A DNA stretch of 53,148 bases from Acidobacteriaceae bacterium (GCA_903970405.1 CAJCIT010000190.1:1-53148), one strand, 5' to 3'. Counted from the first letter of the stretch, positions 24,190 to 33,721 are shown. The notes: generated by a model from the sequence alone, not told the origin. Made by a program: numbers and translations.

Positions 24190-25020
24190 TCACATCTCCT
24201 GAAATTTGCGGGCCATGGAAGCCGCGAACTGGCGAGGAACGAGCCGGACCGAGAGGGCCATCAAAGAATTGATTGTGCCGGTAATCGCGAGTGAGCGGCC
24301 AGCTTTCATCGCGCGGTACCCCTGCGCTGCTACCGTTGCGGCGTCCATCACGTGAGGCCCTGAGAACAGCTTTGAGGCATTCAAACCAGCGCGGTTTTGG
24401 AACTCGGTGCGAGTGGCGCCGGGGCAGACAGCGGTGACAACCACCCCTTTGTCCTTGACTTCGTTATGGATAGCTTCCGTGAAGGAGACCACGTACGCCT
24501 TAGTGGCGTAGTAAACGGCCATCAACGGGCCAGGTTGGAAAGCCGCCGTGGAGGCTATGTTCATGACGTAGCTTTTCTTTCCCGCCGCGCCGCGGGCGAT
24601 GAATCCTGGCAGGAAGAGCCGCGTGAGGTGCGTCAGCGCCGTCACGTTGAGCTGAATCATGTCGAGTTGCGCGTCCGTATCCAATTCGTGAAAGAAGCCG
24701 AGCAGCCCGAAGCCGGCGTTGTTGATGAGAACCTCGACGTCGGATTGGGCTGGGGCGACAGAGTCGAACAGGGTCTGAGGAGCCCCCGGTTCGGTGAGGT
24801 CAAGGGAGATCAGTGTGCTAATTCGCCCGGTCTTCGCCTTCACTTCATCCGCCACCTTCTGAAGGGCGGCGGCCGAACGAGCGGTCAGGACCAGATCGTA
24901 CCCCCCTTTCGCACATTCGAAGGCCAGTTCGCGTCCAATGCCGGTTGAGGCGCCGGTGATCACAGCCAGTGGCATAGCCACCATTGTCGCGAAAGCAGTA
25001 GGGCTGCGCCAGTACTCCAT
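24190..25020 (-). CDS. Short-chain dehydrogenase/reductase
   Basis: A 276-residue protein of the classical SDR type. The cofactor loop is TGASTGIG, followed later by NNAGFG, a catalytic Ser in MNIASTAA, and Tyr-Lys in YYATKAYV (YxxxK), all present. The ATG at 25020 has GGAGGAG nearby, so I keep this start, although inner ATGs at 24984 and 24975 would give a more usual N-terminus just ahead of PLAVITGAS. It uses NAD(P)H to reduce or oxidise an unknown substrate. The C-terminal end (LMALSVRLVPRQFAASMARKF) is hydrophobic and basic, as in membrane-associated DltE-like members. Coupled to the GNAT gene. Confidence 0.88.
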   Translation of the reverse strand: MEYWRSPTAFATMVAMPLAVITGASTGIGRELAFECAKGGYDLVLTARSAAALQKVADEVKAKTGRISTLISLDLTEPGAPQTLFDSVAPAQSDVEVLINNAGFGLLGFFHELDTDAQLDMIQLNVTALTHLTRLFLPGFIARGAAGKKSYVMNIASTAAFQPGPLMAVYYATKAYVVSFTEAIHNEVKDKGVVVTAVCPGATRTEFQNRAGLNASKLFSGPHVMDAATVAAQGYRAMKAGRSLAITGTINSLMALSVRLVPRQFAASMARKFQEM

Positions 25021-25094
25021 TCGCGGCTCCTCCAGATCCGTTCAGTCAGCCTGAGCGCTGCTCACAAATGTGTGAGGCGGGCGGCCTGGGGCAT

Positions 25095-25103
25095 TGCTAC
25101 ACT
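25095..25103 (+). promoter_or_regulatory. Candidate extended -10 promoter of metK
   Basis: TGC then TACACT gives an extended -10 match. Transcription would begin near 25110, leaving a 120-base leader before the TTG start of metK. Confidence 0.35.
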
Positions 25104-25108
25104 ACAGG

Positions 25109-25133
25109 TTTCGGACCGTGATGAAATCCGAAA
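25109..25133 (+). promoter_or_regulatory. Hairpin in the metK leader
   Basis: TTTCGGA and TCCGAAA form a perfect 7-base stem with an 11-base loop near the start of the predicted leader. A SAM- or SAH-responsive element would make sense here, but the sequence does not match the SAM-I, SAM-II or SAH consensus as I know them. Confidence 0.3.
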
Positions 25134-25229
25134 GCGGTCTGCACGTCCAGTCCGTTCGGCGCAACCTGGTGGTTTCAGCCTCGAACGCCCATCCAGATCC
25201 CGACCGTAAGCCCGAAGGAGCAATAGCCA

Positions 25230-26390
25230 TTGTCAATCAAATACATTTTCACTTCCGAATCCGTCACTGAGGGGCATCCCGATAAAGTGGCCGATCAAGT
25301 TTCAGACGCAGTGCTAGACGCTGTGTTAACAGACGATCCCATGGGCCGTGTTGCCTGTGAAACGCTGGTCACCACCGGGCTGTGCCTGGTGGCGGGCGAG
25401 ATCACGACGACGACTTATGTGGACGTTCCGAAACTGGTCCGCGGCGTGATTCACGACATTGGCTATACCGACGCCGCGTTCGGCTTCGATGCCAAGACCT
25501 GCGGCGTGTTGAACGTGATCCAGTCTCAATCGCCCGACATCGCCATGGGTGTGGACACGGGCGGGGCCGGCGACCAGGGCCTGATGTTCGGTTACGCCAC
25601 CGATGAAACCCCTGAGCTGATGCCGCTTCCGATCATGATGGCGCACAAACTCGTGCAGCGCCTCAGCGAGTCCCGGCGGTCCGGTGAGCTGAAGTATCTG
25701 CGGCCCGACGGAAAGAGCCAGGTGAGCGTGGAGTATGTGGATGGTGTGCCGAAGCGGATCACCGCCGTAGTGCTTTCGACGCAGCATGACGATGACGTCA
25801 CCACCGAACAGTTGCAGAAGGACGTGAAGAAGCTGGTCATTGACGCCGTGATACCGTCCGGCATGGTGGATTCTTCGACCGAATACCACATCAATCCCAC
25901 TGGCCGATTCGTCATCGGCGGACCTCACGGAGACACCGGTTTGACCGGCCGCAAGATCATTGTGGATACTTACGGCGGCATGGGCCGCCACGGGGGCGGA
26001 GCCTTCTCCGGCAAGGATCCGACGAAAGTGGACCGTTCGGCTTGCTATATGGCGCGCTACGTGGCCAAGAATCTGGTGGCCTCGGGCCTCGCCAGCAAGG
26101 CTGAAGTGCAAATCGCCTACGCCATCGGCGTGGCTGAGCCGGTTTCGGTGATGGTGAACACCTTCGGTACCGGCCGCATTGAAGACACGCGCATCTCCGA
26201 ACTGATTCGCGAAAACTTCAAGCTGACCCCGGCCGGGATGATTCAGCATCTGAACCTCCGGCGTCCGATTTACCGGGCGACGGCTGCCTTCGGCCACTTC
26301 GGTCGAACGGGAAAGTCATTTACGTGGGAAGCCACCGACCGCGCCGAGGCGCTGGCCGAAGGCGCAAAACTAGCTATGGCGTCGAACTGA
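25230..26390 (+). CDS. metK: S-adenosylmethionine synthetase
   Basis: A 386-residue protein of the usual MetK length, starting at TTG with GAAGGAG nine bases upstream. It makes SAM from methionine and ATP in the cytoplasm. All signatures are present: [20 protein letters not shown] near the start, the conserved [12 protein letters not shown] hexapeptide region, and the P-loop-like [17 protein letters not shown] with the catalytic Lys residues, followed by [11 protein letters not shown]. It is followed 25 bases later by an AdoHcy-hydrolase-like gene, forming an apparent methyl-cycle operon. It is complete and ordinary in sequence; only the rare start codon and the leader hairpin are notable. 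Confidence 0.97.
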   Translation: MSIKYIFTSESVTEGHPDKVADQVSDAVLDAVLTDDPMGRVACETLVTTGLCLVAGEITTTTYVDVPKLVRGVIHDIGYTDAAFGFDAKTCGVLNVIQSQSPDIAMGVDTGGAGDQGLMFGYATDETPELMPLPIMMAHKLVQRLSESRRSGELKYLRPDGKSQVSVEYVDGVPKRITAVVLSTQHDDDVTTEQLQKDVKKLVIDAVIPSGMVDSSTEYHINPTGRFVIGGPHGDTGLTGRKIIVDTYGGMGRHGGGAFSGKDPTKVDRSACYMARYVAKNLVASGLASKAEVQIAYAIGVAEPVSVMVNTFGTGRIEDTRISELIRENFKLTPAGMIQHLNLRRPIYRATAAFGHFGRTGKSFTWEATDRAEALAEGAKLAMASN

Positions 26391-26415
26391 GGCGGCGGTT
26401 CCGAAGCCCCTTGGC

Positions 26416-27708
26416 ATGGCAAATTCCCTTTCAGCTAGCGCAACATCCGCCGTGGCGCAGGAGAGCGCTACGGTGGCGTCTCCCGAACAGGGCAGACGCC
26501 GGATGGAGTTGGCGTTTCAGTCGATGCCGGCTCTCCAAGCCGTCCGGAAACACCTCATCAAGACGCAGCCTTTCCGGGGGCTGCGTCTTGCCGCGCTGGT
26601 GGATATTACGGCCGAGACCGGAAATCTGCTGATCACCCTACGGGACGGCGGCGCCCGCGTCTCGGCGGCCGGCGCCAGCAGCCTAACGACGCAGGACGAT
26701 CTGATCGGTTGCTTGGCCAAGGACTATGGAACAGCGGTGTTCGGCCAACGGGGCGACACCGAAGAAGAACAGGCGAAGCATTTGGACAAGTTGTTGGCAT
26801 GCCGCCCGCAACTTGTGCTTGATACAAACGCAGGCTTAACCTTCCGCGGCTTAGCGAAGCATCCTCAGGCCCTGGCCGAACTGATCGGGATCGCCGAAGA
26901 TTCCGTGATTGGAGCGCGGCGTCTACGCAACGCCGCGAAGAAGGGGCGGCTCAGCTGTGCGGCTGTGGCAGTGGCCGAGTCGAAAACCCGCAACCTCTTT
27001 GACGCCACGCATGGCGTGGCCCAAGGCATTGTCAACGGCATTCTCCGCGCAACGAATACGCTGCTGGCAGGGAGCGCGGTGGTGGTGGCCGGATATGGAT
27101 GGCGGGGACGCGGCGTGGCAGCCTACGCGCGGGGATTGGGCGCGCGAGTCATCGTCTGCGAAACGGACCCAGTAAAGGCGTTACAGGCCGTCTTTGACGG
27201 AAACCGCGTGATGTCGATGAACGAAGCGGCGGCGATCGGCGATGTTTTTATCACGGTCACCGGCACCAGACACACCATTAGCCGCGAGCATTTCGACAGG
27301 TTTCATAACGGCGCGATTCTGGCCAATGCCGACGCGACAACGCCCGAAATCGATACAGACGCTTTGGCAGGTTCGAGTTCCGGGCGGCGGACCGTACGGA
27401 TGTCCGTCGAAGAATTTATCTTGCGCGACGGGCGGCGGATTTATCTGCTCGGCGAAGGACGGGCGATCCAGTTAGTGTCCGGCGAGGGCCGTCCTTCTTC
27501 GATTCAGGACTTAACTCTGGCCAATCAGGCGTTGTGCCTCGAGTATCTGGTCAAGAACCGGGAGACGCTGCCAAAGACGGTCCACTCGGTTCCGGCGGAG
27601 ATCGATCAGCAGATCGCGCTGGCCAAGCTGGGGGCGATGGGGATTGTGTTGGATCGGCTCACGCTTGAGCAGGAACAGTATCTGGCAACTGTAACCGAAC
27701 CCGACTAA
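26416..27708 (+). CDS. Adenosylhomocysteinase-like protein with altered active site
   Basis: A 430-residue protein with the overall AdoHcy hydrolase fold. The NAD loop GYGWRGRG (226-233), the following GARVIVCETDPVKALQAVFDG, and the late AEGR-like LLGEGRAIQL are clear. The catalytic residues are mostly replaced compared with the human enzyme: Asp63 for His55, Arg192 for Lys186, Ala197 for Asn191, Val201 for Cys195, and Ala307 for His301 in the NxGHFD motif, which reads NADATT. Asp94 (TTQDD) and Asp196 are kept. The usual Lys/Tyr C-terminal tail that closes over NAD is missing. I infer either a non-hydrolytic SAH/nucleoside binder or an enzyme with a changed reaction. It lies directly after metK, so a role in the methyl cycle is still likely. 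Confidence 0.75.
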   Translation: MANSLSASATSAVAQESATVASPEQGRRRMELAFQSMPALQAVRKHLIKTQPFRGLRLAALVDITAETGNLLITLRDGGARVSAAGASSLTTQDDLIGCLAKDYGTAVFGQRGDTEEEQAKHLDKLLACRPQLVLDTNAGLTFRGLAKHPQALAELIGIAEDSVIGARRLRNAAKKGRLSCAAVAVAESKTRNLFDATHGVAQGIVNGILRATNTLLAGSAVVVAGYGWRGRGVAAYARGLGARVIVCETDPVKALQAVFDGNRVMSMNEAAAIGDVFITVTGTRHTISREHFDRFHNGAILANADATTPEIDTDALAGSSSGRRTVRMSVEEFILRDGRRIYLLGEGRAIQLVSGEGRPSSIQDLTLANQALCLEYLVKNRETLPKTVHSVPAEIDQQIALAKLGAMGIVLDRLTLEQEQYLATVTEPD

Positions 27709-27827
27709 GAATAGACTCAAGTGAAGGCCCTGCATCGCCGTTGAGGAACCCCGCAACGTGCGAGGCCCGCGGCTGAGGTGCACTCCCCAGACAAACAGCG
27801 CAAAATAGAAGAGGGAAGATTTTTCAC

Positions 27828-29087
27828 GTGTCTACCGCAGTGGATTGCAAACGTTCAGTGGAGATTGAGATTCCGCTGGACGAAGTCGAGAAGGCAAAAA
27901 GCGAGGTCACCGAAACGATTCGCGGCAAGGCGCGGCTCCCGGGCTTTCGTCCCGGGAAAGCGCCGCTGCCCATCATCCAAACCCGCTTTGCCTCAAAGAT
28001 TCGCACCGAGGTTATTGAGAAGCTCCTGCCGCAGGCCTTCCAGGCGCGGGCTCAGAAGGACAATCTCAAGGTGGTGGGGAAGCCCGATATCAGCGGCCTG
28101 ACTTTCGAAGCGGACCAACCGATCAAATTCAAGGTGGAATTCGAGGTGGCGCCGGAGTTCGAGATCGGCGAATACCGGGGATTGCCGGTTCAGTATGTGG
28201 AGCCTGCCGTCACTGACCAGGAAGTGGACGAACGCCTGGAATCCATGCGCGACACCAAGGCCGATTACGTGAATGTGGATCCGCGGCCCATTGAGAAAGG
28301 CGACTTCGTGCTGGTGAGACTGAAGTCGATCAGCGGTTTGGCCGAGCCGATTGAGCAGGACAACATTCAGATCGAAATAGGCGCCGAAGAGTCGATTCCC
28401 GAGTTCTCAGAGAACCTGGCCGGCATGCCGCCGGATGAAACCAAGGAGTTCGACGTAAACTACCCAGCCAACTACAACCAGGAGAATCTGGCCGGCAAGA
28501 CTGTCCGGTTTGAGATTACGCCGAAGATCATCCGGCGCAAAGAAAAGCCGGTGCTGGACGACGAATTTGCGAAGGATCTGGGCGATTACCAGCATTTGGA
28601 AGAGTTGAAGGCCGCAGTGCGGAAATCGATTGCCCATGAAAAGCAGTTCGCCGCCCAACAGACCGCCAAGGAAACGTTGATCGACAAGCTGGTGGAGGCA
28701 AATGCGTTTCCGATCCCGGAAGCCTACGTCGACCGGCAGATTGAGATACAAGTCGGCAATCAACTCCGCGAACTGGCCGGGACGGGGGTGGATCCGAAGT
28801 CCATTCAGGTGGATTGGAAGAAGGTCAGAGAGAACCAGCGCGACCAGGCCGTGCGCAACGTGAAGGCGGCGCTGCTGCTGGACAAGGTGGCGGAGCGCGA
28901 GGGAATCCATGCCACACGCGATGAAGTGGACCGTGAGGTCCAGACGTTTGCCAAGCGCGAGCGCGAACCCGTGGCAGTGGTGAGAGCGAAGCTGGAAAAG
29001 GAAGGCTCACTGGCCAGGATTGCGGACCACATCCGCACTCAGAAAACCCTCCAGTTCCTCTTCGACCAGGCTTCGAAACACGCCTGA
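27828..29087 (+). CDS. tig: Trigger factor
   Basis: A 419-residue ribosome-bound chaperone, starting at GTG with a GAGGGAAG site upstream. The N-terminal domain has the ribosome-binding signature GFRPGKAP at about residues 41-48. The central FKBP-type prolyl isomerase domain lies at about 150-235 (KGDFVLVRLKSISG, FSENLAGMPPDETKEFDV). The C-terminal helical chaperone arms run to the end (NLAGKTVRFEITPKIIRRKEKPVLDDEFAKDL is split between the two). The protein folds nascent chains at the ribosome exit. In many genomes clpP and clpX follow tig; here they do not, and two reverse genes follow. Confidence 0.95.
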   Translation: MSTAVDCKRSVEIEIPLDEVEKAKSEVTETIRGKARLPGFRPGKAPLPIIQTRFASKIRTEVIEKLLPQAFQARAQKDNLKVVGKPDISGLTFEADQPIKFKVEFEVAPEFEIGEYRGLPVQYVEPAVTDQEVDERLESMRDTKADYVNVDPRPIEKGDFVLVRLKSISGLAEPIEQDNIQIEIGAEESIPEFSENLAGMPPDETKEFDVNYPANYNQENLAGKTVRFEITPKIIRRKEKPVLDDEFAKDLGDYQHLEELKAAVRKSIAHEKQFAAQQTAKETLIDKLVEANAFPIPEAYVDRQIEIQVGNQLRELAGTGVDPKSIQVDWKKVRENQRDQAVRNVKAALLLDKVAEREGIHATRDEVDREVQTFAKREREPVAVVRAKLEKEGSLARIADHIRTQKTLQFLFDQASKHA

Positions 29088-29183
29088 GCCCGTGTCTGCC
29101 CGCGAATCGCCGGATGGCCGCCGGTGAGTGCGATCAACCCTCAGGAACCCATCGAGCCAGCAGCAACGCGGACCACGAAGTAG

Positions 29184-29837
29184 TCAAGGCTCTAAAGTTC
29201 CTGGGCCAGATCGAATCTGATCCCCGAGCGAATTCACCGCCGTCGTGAGCACATCCACGCCGACAACATTCATCAGCTCAAGCCCCAACAAGAGCGCTTT
29301 CACCACCGGGTCTTCCTCGCGGCTTTCCAGATCTTGCAGAGCCCGGCCCAGCACCTGCTGATCCTCCGGTGACACGTTCTGCATCAGGCCCACGCAATAG
29401 AGTGGCAGAGCCCTTGCGGCCTTGTCGAAATCGACATCCTTCATCACACGCGCCACCGCGTCGGAGCGGCCGGCGGCGCGTCCACGGTCCACAGCCCGGT
29501 CCGCCGCTATGAGGAAGATCTGTAGGAAGCCGCTGGGTCCGATGCCTACATCGCGGTCGCCCGCTCTGACCACGAAGAGCGAGGTCCGAAAGAACGCCAT
29601 GGCGCTGACGCCCGCCATCACGATTCGGGTCCAGTGGGAGGCCCCGAACCAGCCAGCCGTTAAGATCAGGCCGAGCGCGGCCACCGAGGCTGCGGAGTTG
29701 ATCGCGATGTAGAAGATGGCCGGCCAGCTTTTGATTGCGGCGCCTGGATCGTCTTTATAACGGGAGATTAGTTCGCTTGCGCCGACGATGGCGCCGAGGA
29801 GAGCTACGGCCGGCCAATCGAGCCAGTTCAGGTCCAT
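29184..29837 (-). CDS. Unrecognised inner-membrane protein
   Basis: I do not recognise this 217-residue protein. It has three hydrophobic segments in the first half: WPAVALLGAIVGASELI, FYIAINSAASVAALGLILTAGW, and IVMAGVSAMAFFRTSLFVV. The second half is a soluble helical domain (DAVARVMKDVDFDKAARALPLY, QQVLGRALQDLESREEDPVVKA). It starts 12 bases after the stop of the wHTH-like gene, so the two probably form an operon. Inner-membrane placement with the helical domain inside is inferred from the basic residues after the third helix. Confidence 0.55.
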   Translation of the reverse strand: MDLNWLDWPAVALLGAIVGASELISRYKDDPGAAIKSWPAIFYIAINSAASVAALGLILTAGWFGASHWTRIVMAGVSAMAFFRTSLFVVRAGDRDVGIGPSGFLQIFLIAADRAVDRGRAAGRSDAVARVMKDVDFDKAARALPLYCVGLMQNVSPEDQQVLGRALQDLESREEDPVVKALLLGLELMNVVGVDVLTTAVNSLGDQIRSGPGTLEP

Positions 29838-29849
29838 ACTCCTGCCGGC

Positions 29850-30290
29850 TCAGGCGGGGCGGGCGAGGCGGACGACTTCGGAGCCTTGGGTGGTGAGGTG
29901 GACGATCTGGTCGGCTGCGTCACCGTCGATTTGGATGTAACCAGCGTCGCGGAGGCTCTTCAGGAATTCTCCATAGCGCGCGGGCGCCATATTCGTGCGG
30001 GTCTGCAGATCGAAAAGCGGGAGAGCCGCGTGTTTCTGGCAATTAAGGATTTCCAGGATCGCGAGCGGGCTTGCCGAGGCGGCCTCTGCCGGGACGAACG
30101 AGCGCTTTCTCTGCATTTCCAGCAGGGGCAAGAAGGAGCCGGGGTTGGGCTTGAAGTCTCCCACCGGTTTGAGGGTAACACGATGGCTCGCTGGCGGCCG
30201 GGGCTTGTAGGAAACAAACCCCGGTGGGGATTGGACTTCGCTGTCTCCCGATTGTCCGCCAGCCGCAACCAACCGCCCCGCGCAATACAA
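29850..30290 (-). CDS. Winged-helix-like protein of unknown role
   Basis: A 146-residue frame starting at TTG. Residues about 65-146 look like a winged helix: LAILEILNCQKHAALPLFDL, APARYGEFLKSLRDAGYIQI, then the wing-like DAADQIVHLTTQGSEVV. The first 55 residues are Pro- and Gly-rich and low in pattern, so the real start could be internal, for example at the Met before QRKRSFV. It would then be a small DNA-binding or regulatory protein. It is upstream of and close to the membrane gene at 29184-29837. Its start region overlaps the -10 box of the divergent zinc-ribbon gene, so both could share control. Confidence 0.45.
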   Translation of the reverse strand: MYCAGRLVAAGGQSGDSEVQSPPGFVSYKPRPPASHRVTLKPVGDFKPNPGSFLPLLEMQRKRSFVPAEAASASPLAILEILNCQKHAALPLFDLQTRTNMAPARYGEFLKSLRDAGYIQIDGDAADQIVHLTTQGSEVVRLARPA

Positions 30291-30291
30291 T
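30286..30291 (+). promoter_or_regulatory. Candidate -10 box of the zinc-ribbon gene
   Basis: TACAAT ends six bases before the GTG at 30298 and no ribosome site is present. This fits a leaderless transcript. Confidence 0.4.
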
Positions 30292-30297
30292 GGTGAC

Positions 30298-30579
30298 GTG
30301 GACGAGCGCAGCTTCTACAAAGAGTCGCAAACTACGAAGAAAGCGAGGCTGAACTGCCCTTACTGCAGAAGCAGCGAGGAGTACGATCTGCGCTGGCTGG
30401 TGCGCAAGAAGTTGGAAAGGCTCCCAGGCGGCCGCGCGGACGAACGGGATCGCGCCAAGTTTGCCAAGGCGCAAAGCTACATGGTTCTGCTGGACGACAA
30501 GGCGCAATGCAAGAACGCCCGGTGCCGAAGACCCTTTGACATCTCCGGCATCAAGACCACGGCGTTTCTTACCGACTAG
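30298..30579 (+). CDS. Small zinc-ribbon protein
   Basis: A 93-residue protein starting at GTG. It has two Cys pairs suited to a zinc ribbon: CPYC at about residues 20-23, and C-x4-C (CKNARC) at about 71-76. Between them is a charged helical stretch (EEYDLRWLVRKKLERLPG, DERDRAKFAKAQSYMV). No named family is recognised. It could be a nucleic-acid- or protein-binding adaptor. Its end overlaps the convergent malQ stop by 11 bases. A -10 box directly ahead of the GTG suggests a leaderless mRNA. Confidence 0.6.
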   Translation: MDERSFYKESQTTKKARLNCPYCRSSEEYDLRWLVRKKLERLPGGRADERDRAKFAKAQSYMVLLDDKAQCKNARCRRPFDISGIKTTAFLTD

Positions 30580-32848
30580 AGCTTCGTCCGGTTCTTGCCA
30601 GTTGGTTTCGGAACATCTCACTGTACTGGCGCGCCGATTCCAACGTCCGCAACTCCTCAACCGTCCACTTCATTTTGCGCCGCCAGTTCGGGTAACGGTC
30701 GGTGCTCCCCGGCAGGTTCTGCTGCTCAGTCTCCTTCGTCAGGTCCTCCTGATTAATCAGCAGCAGGATGCTGGGAGTCTGGGCGAGGTAGCCGATGATG
30801 GCGTTATGCAGGATTCCATCCAGTTCAGGAATCGACGACGCATCGCGTCCATAGTCATCCGGCAGCAGGTTCTCTCCATGCAACTCATCGAGCATGCGTT
30901 GCTTCTCAAGCTTCCGGTCTTCCATCTGCCTTTGGTATCCGGCTTCATCGGCTAGGCCGGCCGCGCGGCGCGCCTCAATGTCACGGAACGTCCAGAACCC
31001 GGCAATAGTTGGAAGATCGTGGGTGGTGGAGGCGACTAAGGCATTCACGGGAAACTCCGAGCTGTGCTTGAAACCCCCGTCCGCTCGCTTCTCGAAATAA
31101 AGCAACCGGTAGCTCAGCACACGGAACCGGGCTAAGCCCCCGCGAATCTCATCCGTGACCGTACCCAGATCCTCCCCCACCACAATGTTTTCGTGCCGGA
31201 CGCTTTCGAGCGAAAGAACGCGCAGGAGATCCTCAAAGTCATCCCTCACGTAGGCGCCATCGGCCGCCTGAACGCCGTCGGGAATCCAGTAGAGGCGGAA
31301 CAGCCGCATCACATGGTCGATGCGCAGCGCGCCGCCAAACTGAACAATCTTGCTGATGGTTTGACGGAATAGCCGGTAGCCATTGGCTTTGTGGGCGCGG
31401 CGGTCCGGAGGCGGAAAAGCCCAATCCTGGCCATTCGGCGAAAAACCGTCCGGCGGGGAGCCCACCCGGCAGCCATGCACGTAAAACTCCGGGTGAGCCC
31501 AGACATCGGAACCGAAAGAATCGGTAGCCAGAGGAAGATCGTGATACAAGCCCACCCCCAGCCGTTTCTTCGCGAACAGGTGCACTTCACTCAACTGCTC
31601 TTCGAGCACGAACTGAATGTATTTGTAGTAGCGAATCAGCCGCCAATGCACACGGGCGAAATCCTGGCAGGCGGCGGAGGCGGGATCGTGGAACTCCACG
31701 GGCCAGTCGCGCCAGGTCCATCGGCTTCGATCCTGTTTGTGAAGCACTTCGTCCAAGGCGCAGTAAAGCGCAAACTTGCTTAAGAGGTCCGCTTCACGCT
31801 CGCAGTATTCGTCGAACAACTTCTTTCGTTCCGGGTCCGCGGCGCGCGCAAACTGGAGGTACAGAATCTTGAGGAAGCGCTTTTTGAGGAGATCGACGCG
31901 TTCATACTCCACGAACTCGCTCTCGCGCAAAGCGCGAATCTCCGCCTCAACGCGCTCGCCTTTTCGCAGGCGTTGCGCGAAGGTGGAGCCCTGGAATTCC
32001 TGAACGCGCTCTACATCGATATAGAGCAGGTTCTTGTAATAGATGGAGAGGGGCAGGTACGGGCTCTGGTTATACGGAAAACGGTTGTACAACGCGCAGA
32101 GGGGATTCAGCCCGATCGATGACACGTCCAAATCCAGCGCCGCCCAATCCACAACGCCCGCCAAATCGGTGAAATCGCCGCAACCCCAATTGCGATTTGA
32201 GCGCAACCCGTAGAGCGTGATAGCGACACCGGCCGTCTTCCCGCCCGCAGCCAGGCGCTCCGGCAAATAGGCTTGGCCTGGGGTGACTATCAGTTGGGCT
32301 TCGGCGAACCCGGCCGTGCCCGCCTCTACGGAAACGCCATGGTATCCCAGCCCCACTCCTCCGGGAAGCGGAAGGCGGTACGAGCACCACCGGCGGATAT
32401 TTTGAGCGTCCCCGGGACTCGAAGCCTGCGCATTGGGCGTTTCGGACGTAAGAATGTATTCACGGATCGGTTGCAACTCATCCGGCGGAAATGTCTGGGA
32501 TTGTTCGCCGCCGTCCTCGAGTTTCACCCTGACTCGCACCGGCGTCTCTTGTCTATGGGGCACGTTCAGCACCAGGAACTTGTCACTCTCCTGAACCACG
32601 GAAACGGACGGAATCAGGGAACCGGCCACCCGCTCAAACTGGCGGCGGCGTTCCTCCTCCAGGGCGTCGAATGAACCGGCGGGAAGCCCCAGCGCCGTGA
32701 GGATCTTCGCCTGAATAGCGGGCGTTGCGGCATGTTTCCTGCCGAAGATGTCATAGAACTCCCGCTCGATCCCCCAAGTCTCGGCCGCTTTGTCGAGACT
32801 CTCTTCGTAAGATTGAGCAGGCACAAATTCCATCGTCGGCAGCGTCAT
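30569..32848 (-). CDS. malQ: 4-alpha-glucanotransferase (amylomaltase)
   Basis: A 759-residue GH77 enzyme with the N-terminal extension seen in MalQ of Gram-negatives. It moves maltosyl or longer glucan chains from one alpha-1,4-glucan to another, in glycogen/maltodextrin metabolism in the cytoplasm. Catalytic motifs are present: the nucleophile Asp in [15 protein letters not shown], the acid/base Glu in [10 protein letters not shown], and the third Asp in [13 protein letters not shown]. Substrate-loop motifs such as [14 protein letters not shown] and [12 protein letters not shown] are also typical. The region after the first 100 residues has the usual beta modules of the long form. It is convergent with the small zinc-ribbon gene and divergent from nuoB. 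Confidence 0.93.
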   Translation of the reverse strand: MTLPTMEFVPAQSYEESLDKAAETWGIEREFYDIFGRKHAATPAIQAKILTALGLPAGSFDALEEERRRQFERVAGSLIPSVSVVQESDKFLVLNVPHRQETPVRVRVKLEDGGEQSQTFPPDELQPIREYILTSETPNAQASSPGDAQNIRRWCSYRLPLPGGVGLGYHGVSVEAGTAGFAEAQLIVTPGQAYLPERLAAGGKTAGVAITLYGLRSNRNWGCGDFTDLAGVVDWAALDLDVSSIGLNPLCALYNRFPYNQSPYLPLSIYYKNLLYIDVERVQEFQGSTFAQRLRKGERVEAEIRALRESEFVEYERVDLLKKRFLKILYLQFARAADPERKKLFDEYCEREADLLSKFALYCALDEVLHKQDRSRWTWRDWPVEFHDPASAACQDFARVHWRLIRYYKYIQFVLEEQLSEVHLFAKKRLGVGLYHDLPLATDSFGSDVWAHPEFYVHGCRVGSPPDGFSPNGQDWAFPPPDRRAHKANGYRLFRQTISKIVQFGGALRIDHVMRLFRLYWIPDGVQAADGAYVRDDFEDLLRVLSLESVRHENIVVGEDLGTVTDEIRGGLARFRVLSYRLLYFEKRADGGFKHSSEFPVNALVASTTHDLPTIAGFWTFRDIEARRAAGLADEAGYQRQMEDRKLEKQRMLDELHGENLLPDDYGRDASSIPELDGILHNAIIGYLAQTPSILLLINQEDLTKETEQQNLPGSTDRYPNWRRKMKWTVEELRTLESARQYSEMFRNQLARTGRSSSR

Positions 32849-32892
32849 GTAATCCCTTGATTCTAGATTGCCGCTGTGGCCGCGCCTTTCCG

Positions 32893-32901
32893 TGGGATAA
32901 T
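32893..32901 (+). promoter_or_regulatory. Candidate extended -10 box of nuoB
   Basis: TGG then GATAAT gives an extended -10 match ending six bases before the GTG at 32908. The GGAGG that follows touches the GTG and is too close to serve as a normal ribosome site, so a leaderless mRNA is plausible. Confidence 0.4.
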
Positions 32902-32907
32902 CCGGAG

Positions 32908-33459
32908 GTGGACTCCGAACAGAAATTCGAGCTGAGCCAGCCGCGAGAACTGTTTGCGCGTGCCGACCAGGAAGTGGAAGCGAGCGCGCCGGATGGCATT
33001 CTGACCACCACTCTCGATAATGCTTTGAACTGGGCTCGCAAGAACTCCCTATGGCCGATGACCTTCGGCTTGGCTTGCTGCGCGATTGAAATGATGTCTT
33101 CCGCCGCTTCGCGGTACGACACGGCCCGGTTTGGCGCGGAGGTGTTCCGAGGCTCCCCCCGCCAGTCTGACTTGATGATCATCGCCGGCCGGGTGTCGAA
33201 CAAGATGGCGCCGGTCATCCGTCAGTTGTACCGTCAGATGCCGGAGCCGAAGTGGGTCATCTCGATGGGCGCTTGTGCCACCTCCACCGGCGTGTTCAGC
33301 AACTATGCCTTAGTGCCTGTAAACCAGGTGATTCCAGTGGATATCTACGTGCCGGGGTGTCCGCCGCGCCCGGAGCAGTTGATTTACGCGCTAATGCTTC
33401 TGCAGAAGAAGATCCAAAGCGAGCGCGGAACTATGGCTCAAACGCTTAATTTAGCCTGA
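32908..33459 (+). CDS. nuoB: NADH-quinone oxidoreductase subunit B, stand-alone
   Basis: A 183-residue NuoB from the GTG at 32908; the longer open frame before it belongs to the malQ strand. It carries the N2 iron-sulfur cluster of complex I. The ligand cysteines are all present: the Cys pair in [10 protein letters not shown], one in [10 protein letters not shown], and one in [10 protein letters not shown]. The length and the conserved [19 protein letters not shown] region are ordinary. No other nuo gene lies in the window, so it is separated from the usual nuoA-N operon. It could be a second copy or part of a split complex I set. It is divergent from malQ. Confidence 0.93.
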   Translation: MDSEQKFELSQPRELFARADQEVEASAPDGILTTTLDNALNWARKNSLWPMTFGLACCAIEMMSSAASRYDTARFGAEVFRGSPRQSDLMIIAGRVSNKMAPVIRQLYRQMPEPKWVISMGACATSTGVFSNYALVPVNQVIPVDIYVPGCPPRPEQLIYALMLLQKKIQSERGTMAQTLNLA

Positions 33460-33630
33460 GCGGGCGGCCGGGCGCAAAAAGTGCTTCGGCGCAAAAACCG
33501 GACCTCATAAGCTAAACTCACATCCCGTTCCAGCCGATATTCCACCAGAAGCAATCGCCCCTCAATCGAATCTGAGGGCAGCGGAGCATCCAAGCGCCTA
33601 AGCGCTGGAATACGAAGAGGGGAGAACCGT

Positions 33631-33644
33631 TGTACAGGTGTACA
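33631..33644. promoter_or_regulatory. Repeated TGTACA palindrome upstream of fliS
   Basis: TGTACA-GG-TGTACA: two identical palindromes two bases apart, about 80 bases before the fliS start. It looks like an operator for a dimeric regulator, but could be chance. The 33460-33721 gap shows no gene. Confidence 0.3.
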
Positions 33645-33721
33645 GGATCGCGGCTTAATTGAGTGGTTACGCCAATAGTGCCAGAGTGCCTGTATCACTG
33701 ACGGTTTGAGGAATATCTACA

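Noticed and set aside
25104..25229. SAM riboswitch upstream of metK
   Set aside because: The conserved core sequences of SAM-I, SAM-II and SAH classes could not be found, so only a hairpin is reported.
25326..26297. Long open frame on the reverse strand inside metK
   Set aside because: It is a shadow of a well-recognised gene in high-GC DNA; its translation is His/Arg-rich without any domain pattern.
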